DNA of 21,702 nucleotides. It comes from an uncultured Clostridia bacterium. Its GTDB lineage: Bacteria > Bacillota > Clostridia > Christensenellales > UBA1242. Shown here piece by piece: positions 15,203-21,631 of the stretch. The DNA is taken from NCBI GenBank assembly GCA_937895935.1, contig CALBKX010000028.1, forward strand, positions 1 to 21,702, in the 5' to 3' direction. The first letter of the stretch is position 1. Each line of letters begins with the position of its first letter. Made by a program: the position numbers and the translations under genes. The notes beneath the pieces were generated by a model that had not been told where the DNA came from, did no database searches, and saw only the letters and a program-made list of their open reading frames with translations.

Positions 15203-16183
15203 ATGAGAGTGGATATTGAAAAAGAATTGATACAAAGGGCAAAAGTTTTAAATAAAACAATAGTTTTCCCTGAAGCTGATTTTTCTGACAGAATAATTAT
15301 AGCGGTTAAAAATATTATTGATATTAACTTAGCAAAGGTTGTTTTGATTGGAAATAAGGAAAGCTTAAAAGAAAAATTAGGTGCTTATTATCAAAAAGTT
15401 AAAGTAGTTGATCAAACGAACTATGAAAATTTTTCTTTTCTTGCAAATAAAGTTTATTTAGTAAGAAAGGAAAAAGGTTTAAGTTTGAATGAAGCGGAAA
15501 AACTTTTGCTAGACCCAATTTATTTTGCAAACGCATATGTTTTATGTGGATATGCAGACGGGATTGTGTGTGGAGCAGAAGTTGCAACAGCAAAAACTCT
15601 TCGACCAGCCTTGCAATTAATTAAAAGTAAAAAAGGACTTGTTTCATCTTACTTTTTATTTGTAGGTAAAAATTCAGTAACGGACAATGCTTTTTTAATG
15701 GGAGATTGTGGTGTGGTTGAAAATCCTTCGGCTGTTCAGGAATGCTTAATAGCCGAAAGTATGCTAAATGAATTTCAAATGCTTGGCCTTAAAAATCCCA
15801 AAATAGCATTTTTATCATATTCAACATTAAACAGTGCAAATTCTGGAAGCACACAAAAAGTGAAGGATGCAACCAATCTTTTTAAACAAAATAATCAAAA
15901 TGTTGATGCTGTGGGAGAAGTTCAATTTGATGCCAGCATAAATAAGGACGTTGCAAAAGTAAAAATGCCTAATATCCAATTTTTAAAGCCAGCAAATATA
16001 TTTGTAATGCCAAATATTGATGCAGGAAACATATGTTATAAAATGGTGCAATACTTTGGCAATTTAAAAGCAATTGGACCAATTACAATGGGTTTTAATA
16101 AACCAGTTAACGATTTATCACGAGGTTGCACTCCTGATGAAATCATTTTGCTGACTGCAATAACGTGTTTGCAGTGCCAATAA
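15203..16183 (+). CDS. pta: Phosphate acetyltransferase
   Basis: Converts acetyl-CoA and phosphate to acetyl-phosphate and CoA, feeding AckA. At 326 aa it is the short single-domain form. Family signs are an N-terminal KTIVFPEADFSDRIIIAVK, GAEVATAKTLRPALQLIK near the middle, NSANSGSTQKVKDAT (about 210-224) and the hallmark PNIDAGNICYKMVQYFG (about 270-286). The frame stays open back to 14948, but that part is the reverse shadow of ylbJ, and family alignment supports ATG 15203. The ribosome binding site is weak. TTGACA (15173-15178) and TATTAT (15197-15202) suggest a promoter whose -10 abuts the start codon. Confidence 0.92.
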   Translation: MRVDIEKELIQRAKVLNKTIVFPEADFSDRIIIAVKNIIDINLAKVVLIGNKESLKEKLGAYYQKVKVVDQTNYENFSFLANKVYLVRKEKGLSLNEAEKLLLDPIYFANAYVLCGYADGIVCGAEVATAKTLRPALQLIKSKKGLVSSYFLFVGKNSVTDNAFLMGDCGVVENPSAVQECLIAESMLNEFQMLGLKNPKIAFLSYSTLNSANSGSTQKVKDATNLFKQNNQNVDAVGEVQFDASINKDVAKVKMPNIQFLKPANIFVMPNIDAGNICYKMVQYFGNLKAIGPITMGFNKPVNDLSRGCTPDEIILLTAITCLQCQ

Positions 16184-16210
16184 ATTTGCTAAAAAGGTCA
16201 AATATGCTTT

Positions 16211-16238
16211 TTGACAAAAAGTTAATAAGAAATATATT
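16211..16238 (+). promoter_or_regulatory. Possible ackA promoter with a very short leader
   Basis: TTGACA (16211-16216), 16 bp, TATATT (16233-16238). Transcription would begin near 16245, inside the AAGGAG ribosome binding site (16242-16247), leaving about 10 nt of leader. Either it is used and makes a nearly leaderless message, or ackA is simply read through from pta. Confidence 0.35.
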
Positions 16239-16254
16239 AATAAGGAGAAAATAA

Positions 16255-17457
16255 ATGAAAATATTAGTAGTAAATGCAGGTTCAAGTTCACTAAAATATC
16301 AAGTTTTTGATATGACAAACGAAAAAGTTTTAGCAAAAGGAAATTGTGAAAAAATAGGAATTCCTGGTTCTTTTGTTAAATATAAAGCAAACGGAATTGA
16401 AAAAGTAGTAGACGGCGACTTAAAAGACCATTCTAAGGCTTTGTCAGTTGTACTTGACTTACTTACAGATAAAGAATGTGGAGTTTTAAAATCACTAGAT
16501 GAAATTGACGCTGTAGGACATAGAATTGTCCATGGTGGAGAAATTTTTAAAGAATCAGTTGTCGTTACACCTGAAAATTTAAAACAAATGGAAGAGTTAA
16601 TCCCTCTTGGACCTCTTCATATGCCAGCAAATATTTCAGGAATCAAAGCGTGTCAAGAGTTATTTAAAGGCAAACCACAAATAGCTGTTTTTGATACCGC
16701 TTTCCATTCACATATGCCTAAAAAAGCATATTTATATGGTTTACCTTACGAAGCATACACTGATTGGAAAATCAGAAGATATGGCTTCCACGGAACATCA
16801 CATCGTTATGTTTCAGGCGAATGTGCTTCACTTGAAGGCAAAGATATAAAAGATTTAAAAATAATTACTTGCCACCTTGGCAATGGTTCAAGCATTTCAG
16901 CTATTCAAAATGGATACTCTGTTGATACTTCAATGGGTTTGACCCCTCTTGCAGGCGTTTTAATGGGAACAAGATGTGGTGATATTGACCCTTCAATTTT
17001 AGAAGCGATTCAAGATAGAACAGGTTGGTCTTTAAAAGAAATCACAAATTACTTAAACAAAAAGAGTGGTATTTTAGGAATTAATGGCGTATCTAGCGAT
17101 ATGCGTGATAATGAAGCAGAAATTGAAAAGGGCAATGAAAGAGCTAAATTAGTTGTAGAAATGTTAGCATATCAAATTAAAAAATTTATTGGTGCTTACA
17201 TTATGGCAATGGGCGGAGTTGATGCAATTGTATTTACTGGCGGAGTTGGTGAAAATGATGCCGTATTAAGAGAAAAAGTTTTAGAAAATATGGAATTTAT
17301 GGGAATTGAATTAGATAAAAACAAAAACTTAACAATTCCTAGAGGAACAGTTGAACAATTAAACACCTCAAACTCAAAGGTTCATATTTATAGAATACCT
17401 ACAGATGAAGAATTAGTTATTGCAAGAGATGCTTTAAGCTTAATTAATGCAAAATAG
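16255..17457 (+). CDS. ackA: Acetate kinase
   Basis: Transfers phosphate between acetyl-phosphate and ADP to give acetate and ATP; the fermentation partner of Pta. It is 400 aa, the full family length. Signature 1 VVNAGSSSLKYQ lies at 5-16. VGHRIVHGG (about 87-95) carries a catalytic arginine. RYGFHGTSHRYV (about 175-186) holds the family HGTSH motif, GVLMGTRCGDIDP (about 233-245) is present, and the ATPase-fold motif FTGGVGEND lies near 324-332. It starts at ATG with AAGGAG 7 nt upstream, 71 bp after pta. Codon use is more C-ending than in the surrounding unknown genes, as expected of an abundant enzyme. Confidence 0.97.
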   Translation: MKILVVNAGSSSLKYQVFDMTNEKVLAKGNCEKIGIPGSFVKYKANGIEKVVDGDLKDHSKALSVVLDLLTDKECGVLKSLDEIDAVGHRIVHGGEIFKESVVVTPENLKQMEELIPLGPLHMPANISGIKACQELFKGKPQIAVFDTAFHSHMPKKAYLYGLPYEAYTDWKIRRYGFHGTSHRYVSGECASLEGKDIKDLKIITCHLGNGSSISAIQNGYSVDTSMGLTPLAGVLMGTRCGDIDPSILEAIQDRTGWSLKEITNYLNKKSGILGINGVSSDMRDNEAEIEKGNERAKLVVEMLAYQIKKFIGAYIMAMGGVDAIVFTGGVGENDAVLREKVLENMEFMGIELDKNKNLTIPRGTVEQLNTSNSKVHIYRIPTDEELVIARDALSLINAK

Positions 17458-17507
17458 GATAAATCCTTACGAATTAATTTAATTAGATATAATTTCTTTA
17501 AAAGTCT

Positions 17508-17535
17508 TGACATTAGCAAATTTATTTAATATAAT
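17508..17535 (+). promoter_or_regulatory. Promoter of rpmF
   Basis: TTGACA (17508-17513), 16 bp, TATAAT (17530-17535). The start would fall near 17542, leaving a ~73-nt leader that contains a hairpin at 17555-17585. Confidence 0.75.
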
Positions 17536-17554
17536 GGCAAGGTTAAATGTTAAA

Positions 17555-17585
17555 AACAGATTGTTTGAGTTTAAATAATCTCGTT
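17555..17585 (+). promoter_or_regulatory. Hairpin in the rpmF leader
   Basis: AACAGATT (17555-17562) pairs with AATCTCGTT (17577-17585): AGATT/AATCT plus AAC/GTT around a one-base bulge. It sits between the promoter and AGGAGG. It could be a binding site for ribosomal-protein feedback control or a stability element; no known family was recognised. Confidence 0.4.
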
Positions 17586-17614
17586 AATATATTTATTTTT
17601 AGGAGGAAAGAACA

Positions 17615-17812
17615 ATGGCAGTTCCAAAGTGTAAAGTTTCAAAAGCAAGACGTAATTCTCGTAATTCAAGCAATTTTAAAGCAAGCACTCCAACTTTAGT
17701 TGAGTGCCCAGAATGTCACGCACTTAAAATGCCTCATAAAGTATGCCCACAATGCGGATACTATAACGGCAAAAAAGTAATCGAAACCGAAAAGAAAGAA
17801 GAGAAAAAGTAA
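17615..17812 (+). CDS. rpmF: 50S ribosomal protein L32
   Basis: A 65-aa structural protein of the large ribosomal subunit. The N-terminus MAVPKCKVSKARRNSRNS is diagnostic. The zinc-binding form is present: CPEC (about 29-32) and CPQC (about 44-47). The Lys/Glu-rich tail is normal. AGGAGG lies about 9 nt before the ATG. It has its own promoter and terminator. The DUF177/YceD gene that usually precedes rpmF is missing here, with ackA directly upstream, as if that gene was lost from the clostridial order pta-ackA-DUF177-rpmF-plsX that I recall. Confidence 0.97.
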   Translation: MAVPKCKVSKARRNSRNSSNFKASTPTLVECPECHALKMPHKVCPQCGYYNGKKVIETEKKEEKK

Positions 17813-17820
17813 AATGACAA

Positions 17821-17852
17821 AAAAATCGCCACAAACAATTTGGCGATTTTTT
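17821..17852 (+). terminator. Terminator of rpmF
   Basis: AAAAATCGCCA (17821-17831) pairs with TGGCGATTTTT (17841-17851), with a 9-nt loop and the T run inside the stem end, 9 nt after the rpmF stop. Confidence 0.9.
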
Positions 17853-17963
17853 ATGGCTTGGGAAATTTACTAAAAACAGTTTATTAAAATTAATGTATTT
17901 TTAATAAATTTCAAATGAAACAAAAATTTATTACAAACCCTGAGAATTAAAAATTTAAAAATT

Positions 17964-17990
17964 TGGTGCATTCTATTATACAATGCACCA
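17964..17990. repeat. Perfect 9-bp inverted repeat
   Basis: TGGTGCATT (17964-17972) and AATGCACCA (17982-17990) flank CTATTATAC. It is flanked by A-rich sequence on the left and lacks a strong T run on the right, so it is a poor forward terminator. It lies 35 bp upstream of the sRNA promoter -35 box and could be an operator or a minus-strand hairpin. Confidence 0.6.
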
Positions 17991-18025
17991 GTTTAAAAAA
18001 TTTTCAAAAAGTTGTAAAAAGGGTA

Positions 18026-18054
18026 TTGACAGATAAAACTTTACGTGTTAATAT
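18026..18054 (+). promoter_or_regulatory. Promoter of the candidate small RNA
   Basis: TTGACA (18026-18031), exactly 17 bp, TAATAT (18049-18054). No protein start follows before a strong terminator at 18132-18164. Confidence 0.65.
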
Positions 18055-18060
18055 AGCCAA

Positions 18061-18164
18061 GCAAAAGCAAAAAATGAGCTTTTCAAAAATTTTCTTTTAT
18101 TTTATCCCCAATAAAATATAGATTAAGAAACAACCAGTGACATCAAAATGTTGCTGGTTTTTTT
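18061..18164 (+). ncRNA. Candidate small regulatory RNA (~104 nt)
   Basis: A complete non-coding transcription unit. After the promoter, three hairpins follow. SL1 is AAAAGC (18063-18068) with GCTTTT (18078-18083). SL2 is TATTTTAT (18098-18105) with ATAAAATA (18111-18118), whose loop is CCCCA. SL3 is a 12-bp stem (18132-18143 with 18148-18159, two G-U pairs, loop CAAA) running into seven Ts. The CCCC loop in otherwise A/U sequence could pair with GGGG/GGAGG ribosome binding sites, as C-rich loops of known Gram-positive sRNAs do. No reading frame with a ribosome binding site is present. It does not match the size or shape of 6S, SRP, tmRNA or RNase P RNA. A leader attenuator for pepF is the main alternative. 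Confidence 0.55.
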
Positions 18165-18237
18165 CTTTACAAATAAGTCAAAACAAAAATGCTGCTTTTG
18201 TTGGAAAAAGTGGCTTAAGTAAAACTACAATATTTAT

Positions 18238-18266
18238 TTTACAGTTGCTATTAATTATTTTATAAT
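18238..18266 (+). promoter_or_regulatory. Promoter of pepF
   Basis: TTTACA (18238-18243), 17 bp, TATAAT (18261-18266), giving a ~28-nt leader with AAAAAGGA before the pepF ATG. It implies that pepF does not depend on read-through of the small-RNA terminator. Confidence 0.65.
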
Positions 18267-18300
18267 ATATGTATATATTAAATACAAAAAGGATTTTGTT

Positions 18301-20091
18301 ATGAAAAATAGAATTGAAATTGAAGAAAAATACAAATGGGATTTGTCAAATTATTTTGAGAATGATGAAAAATGGGACATAGAATTTGAAAATGTAAAAC
18401 CGCTTTATAATAAATTAATGACATTTGAAGATAAGTTAAATAACGATAAAGACATATTGGAATGTTTAAATTTAGAAAAAACTATTAATGAAATTGTTTC
18501 AAGGCTTTTTGTGTATGCATCACTTAAAGTTAAGGAAGATGCAAAAAATAGTTTTTATCAAAATAAAGCAAATAAACTTGATAAATATTTAAGTGACATT
18601 TCACCAAAAATATCTTTCATTTCTAGTGAAATAAATGATTTATCTGAGGACTATTTAAATAAACTTGCGAGTGATGAGCGTTTTGCAGATTTTGACATTT
18701 TTTTAAAAAACGTTATAAAAAACAAACCACATATGCTTTCAAAACAAGAAGAGAAATTAATGTCTAGTTTATCTGAATGCATAGGTGGGGAATCTGAAGT
18801 TTTTGATATGCTTGATGCAGTTGATATCAAATTTGAAGATGTTATGGATCAAAAAGGTCAAAAATATCCTTTAAACACTGCAAACTATTCAGTGTATTTG
18901 CAAAGTGATGATTGTGTTTTAAGAAAAACCGCATTTGAGAATTTAAATGGTGGATATGGAAAACTAAATTTTACTCTTGCTAGCAATTATTTAAATAATG
19001 TGAAAACAGATTGCACTTTGGCAAAGGTTAGGCACTTTGACAGTGCTTTTGATGAGTCTTTATTTTCAGAAAATGTAGATTTTTTAGTTTATAAAACACT
19101 TGTTGATATGGTTAACAAAAATCATAATGTTTTTTATAGATATTATAAAATCAAACAAAAGTCTTTGAATTTAAGTGAGTTTCATAATTATGATGTAAAT
19201 GCAAAATTAAAAACAGAAAATGAAAAAGTTTTTAATTATGACCAAGCATTTAATGTTGTTTTGGATAAATTAAAAATTTTAGGTGACGATTATATCGCTA
19301 TTTTACAAAAAGCAAAAAATGAACGTTGGATTGATGTTATGCCAAATGAAAACAAGGACACAGGTGCTTTTTCGTGGGGTGCATATGGAGCACATCCAGT
19401 TGTTTTACTAAATTTTGAAAACACAATAAGTTCCGTTTTTACCTTAGCACACGAACTTGGACATATGATGCACTCATATTATTCCAACAATAATAATTCA
19501 AGCACAAAAGCGGGGTATGAGATTTTTGTTGCAGAGGTCGCAAGTACAGTGAATGAAATGTTACTAGCAAAACAACTATTGGAAGAGGCAGTTTCAAAAG
19601 AAGAAAAACTTTTTTATATTGATTATTTAATGAAAATGTTTAACTCAACAATTTATCGTCAAACAATGTTTGCAGAATTTGAATTTTTAGTTCATAACGC
19701 GTACGAAAAAGGTGAAGATGTCACTTGCGAAGCAATCAATGAAATATATATGACTCTTGCTAGAAAATATTTTGGAAATGATGTGGTTTTATCAAACGAA
19801 CTTAAATATGAATGGAGCAGAATTCCTCATTTTTATACTTCTTTTTATGTTTATAAATATGCTACAGGCTTGATATCAGCACTAGCCCTTGCGAATAAAA
19901 TGTTAAAAGGATATAAACAGTCAGTTAAAAATTATAGAAACTTTTTAAAATCAGGCTGTACAAAACCTCCAGTCGAACTGTTAAAAGATGCTGGAGTCGA
20001 TTTGACCAAAGAAGAAACTTTTAAAAACGCATTTGAATTTATTAATTCTGTCTTAGATGAATGGGAAAAGCTACTTTCCACTTCCGAATAA
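18301..20091 (+). CDS. pepF: Oligoendopeptidase F (M3 family)
   Basis: A 596-aa cytoplasmic zinc metallopeptidase that cuts short peptides. The active-site motif HELGH is at 384-388 and the third zinc ligand is Glu412 (in AEVASTVNE), the M3 arrangement. The N-terminal helical domain begins with KYKWDLSNYFENDEKW, typical of the family. The C-terminal YTSFYVYKYATGLISALALA (about 519-538) carries the conserved Tyr residues that help substrate binding. The length is standard for PepF. The start has AAAAAGGA about 8 nt upstream. Its 3' end overlaps the convergent Asn/Pro/Cys-rich gene by 21 nt, with no terminator between them. Confidence 0.95.
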   Translation: MKNRIEIEEKYKWDLSNYFENDEKWDIEFENVKPLYNKLMTFEDKLNNDKDILECLNLEKTINEIVSRLFVYASLKVKEDAKNSFYQNKANKLDKYLSDISPKISFISSEINDLSEDYLNKLASDERFADFDIFLKNVIKNKPHMLSKQEEKLMSSLSECIGGESEVFDMLDAVDIKFEDVMDQKGQKYPLNTANYSVYLQSDDCVLRKTAFENLNGGYGKLNFTLASNYLNNVKTDCTLAKVRHFDSAFDESLFSENVDFLVYKTLVDMVNKNHNVFYRYYKIKQKSLNLSEFHNYDVNAKLKTENEKVFNYDQAFNVVLDKLKILGDDYIAILQKAKNERWIDVMPNENKDTGAFSWGAYGAHPVVLLNFENTISSVFTLAHELGHMMHSYYSNNNNSSTKAGYEIFVAEVASTVNEMLLAKQLLEEAVSKEEKLFYIDYLMKMFNSTIYRQTMFAEFEFLVHNAYEKGEDVTCEAINEIYMTLARKYFGNDVVLSNELKYEWSRIPHFYTSFYVYKYATGLISALALANKMLKGYKQSVKNYRNFLKSGCTKPPVELLKDAGVDLTKEETFKNAFEFINSVLDEWEKLLSTSE

Positions 20092-20373
20092 ATATCCAAT
20101 TAAAAAATATTTAAAATTATCCCTAGAACAATCACCAAAGTTTGGTGGTGGGCAAGGGAATGGATAATTTCCAATTGGTGGTTTAAAGTTTGGTTTGCAA
20201 TTAAAAGGTGGCTCTGGTCTAAAACAAGGGTTTTTACAGCCACAATTGTTGCGTCCAAAATTATCAAAATCTCCAAAAGGAACGTTTGAATTAAAATCAT
20301 CAAAGAAATTGTTGTTGTTATTAAAATTCAAAGGTTTAAATGTGTAGTTTGTACTATGTACTTTATATTTCAT
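20071..20373 (-). CDS. Asn/Pro/Phe/Cys-rich small protein, unknown function
   Basis: A 100-aa product from ATG at 20373; GGAGG (20386-20382) lies 8 nt upstream, so an in-frame ATG at 20388 overlapping that site is less likely. The composition is extreme: an Asn/Phe/Asp-rich N-half (FNNNNNFFDDFN), then CGCKNPC and a Pro/Cys section (PFPCPPPNFGDC). It ends in a conserved-looking hydrophobic tail KYFLIGYLFGSGK. It has no signal peptide. The style recalls small spore-coat or surface-layer-associated proteins, but I cannot assign it. It is divergent from the MreB-like gene with overlapping promoters, and convergent with pepF, overlapping 21 nt. The clean ribosome binding site supports it being real. 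Confidence 0.65.
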   Translation of the reverse strand: MKYKVHSTNYTFKPLNFNNNNNFFDDFNSNVPFGDFDNFGRNNCGCKNPCFRPEPPFNCKPNFKPPIGNYPFPCPPPNFGDCSRDNFKYFLIGYLFGSGK

Positions 20374-20391
20374 ACCTTTATCCTCCATATC

Positions 20392-20442
20392 ATTTTATGC
20401 AAGTAATTATGTTTTGACAATTTTGATTATGGATGTTAAAAT
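20392..20442. promoter_or_regulatory. Divergent overlapping promoters
   Basis: Plus strand, toward the MreB-like gene: TTGACA (20414-20419), 17 bp, TAAAAT (20437-20442). Minus strand, toward the small Asn/Pro-rich gene: TTGTCA (complement of 20415-20420), 17 bp, TAAAAT (complement of 20392-20397). The two -35 boxes occupy the same seven bases, so polymerase could hardly sit on both at once. The minus promoter would start transcription right at its ribosome binding site, so it is the less certain of the two. Confidence 0.55.
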
Positions 20443-20469
20443 ATACGAAAAGAAAAAGGAAGATAATTT

Positions 20470-21480
20470 ATGTCAGAAATTATGCTAGCAGTAGATTTTG
20501 GTGGCTCTTTCACAAGTATTTATAGGAAAGATTGTGGGCTGGTTTTAAAAGAACCAACACTAATTGGTGCTATAATGACCGAAAATGGTTATGAGGTTAA
20601 AGTTATGGGTGCAAAGGCTAGGGAAATTCAAGGAAAAACAGATGACCGAACTGTTGTTTTTAGCCCTATTTCTGAAGGTGTTATAAAATCACCAGATTAT
20701 GCTATTATTTTACTTAAATATTTTATTGATAAAGTTGTCCCTAAAAAATCAATCTTTACAAAACTAAAATGCTTAGTTCCATATCCAACAGGTTTATCTG
20801 ATAAGGAAAAAGAAGATTATAAAACTGTTTTTACAAGCGTAGGAATAAATGAAGTTGTTTTTGTTCCTAGAATTTTATGTTCTTGCTATGGTGGTGGAGT
20901 AAATATTTTTGCTAATTCTGCACAAATGGTGGTTGATATTGGCGGGGTGTCAACTGATATAGGTGTTATAAATCTTGGTTCTCTTATTGACGGAGCAACT
21001 CTTTGTGTGGGTGGTAAAGCAATTGATGCTCAAATTGTTCGCACGGTTTCGTCAAAGTATGGAGTTGAAATAGGTTTATCTTCCGCACAAAAATTGAAGG
21101 AAGAAATAGGAAGTCTATACTCTAATGATACAGCAAATATGGAAGTTATGGGTGTTGGAATAAACAATAAAGTGCCAACAAGCGTTGTAGTTTATGCAAC
21201 TGACGTTAAAATGTCGGTTTTGCCACTTTTGTCAGAAATAGCACGTGTTATTGAAACAACTTTGAATATTTTGCCACCTGAAATCAGTGCAGACGTTGCA
21301 AAAAATGGGATTTTGGTTACTGGCGGTTTTGCAACTATTGCTGGACTTGAAAGATATTTAAGAAATACACTAAAACTTCCAGTTTTTGTTGCCGAAGATG
21401 CTCCAAATGCTTGCATTTTAGGGGCAGGGAAACTACTTGCAAATTCAAATGAATTGAAAAAAGTAATAAATGAGATGTAA
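20470..21480 (+). CDS. MreB-like actin-family protein (divergent)
   Basis: A 336-aa protein, the length of MreB/Mbl. Motifs are phosphate-1 AVDFGGSFTSIY (7-18), EGVIKSPDYAIILLKYFIDK (about 70-89), matching the MreB 'EGVIADF...ML.YFI' element, phosphate-2 MVVDIGGVSTDIGVINLGS (about 155-173), and adenosine-binding ILVTGGFATIAGLERYL (about 281-297). MreB forms membrane-bound filaments guiding cell-wall synthesis. This copy departs from consensus: GGVSTD for GGGTTE, GGF for GGG, and FGGSFTS for LGTANT. It is more likely a paralogue than the main MreB. mreC and mreD are not adjacent. The ribosome binding site AAGGAAG precedes the ATG. A palindromic repeat begins 2 nt after its stop. Confidence 0.8.
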   Translation: MSEIMLAVDFGGSFTSIYRKDCGLVLKEPTLIGAIMTENGYEVKVMGAKAREIQGKTDDRTVVFSPISEGVIKSPDYAIILLKYFIDKVVPKKSIFTKLKCLVPYPTGLSDKEKEDYKTVFTSVGINEVVFVPRILCSCYGGGVNIFANSAQMVVDIGGVSTDIGVINLGSLIDGATLCVGGKAIDAQIVRTVSSKYGVEIGLSSAQKLKEEIGSLYSNDTANMEVMGVGINNKVPTSVVVYATDVKMSVLPLLSEIARVIETTLNILPPEISADVAKNGILVTGGFATIAGLERYLRNTLKLPVFVAEDAPNACILGAGKLLANSNELKKVINEM

Positions 21481-21481
21481 A

Positions 21482-21580
21482 CAGATGTAAATGTTTGCTT
21501 TCACTTTGAGCTTCGCTGGTAGTCCACCAAGTGACGGACTACCGCTACGTAAAGTCGTTCAAGCAAAACATTTACATCTG
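21482..21580. repeat. Palindromic repeat, copy B
   Basis: 99 bp with ends CAGATGTAAATGTTTGCTT and its near-perfect reverse complement. The central hairpin is GGTAGTCC/GGACTACC (8 bp, loop ACCAAGTGAC). It begins 2 nt after the MreB-like stop codon. It is followed at 21587-21605 by ATAAAGCCACTTGGCGAAG, identical to 1948-1966 after copy A. Confidence 0.85.
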
Positions 21581-21631
21581 GAGGAGATAAAGCCACTTGG
21601 CGAAGAGTTTGCTTCGAAGAAATTTCACATT

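Noticed and set aside
20100..20303. 67-aa minus-strand ORF inside the Asn/Pro-rich gene region
   Set aside because: Out-of-frame shadow; the frame with GGAGG and ordered Cys motifs is the 100-aa one.
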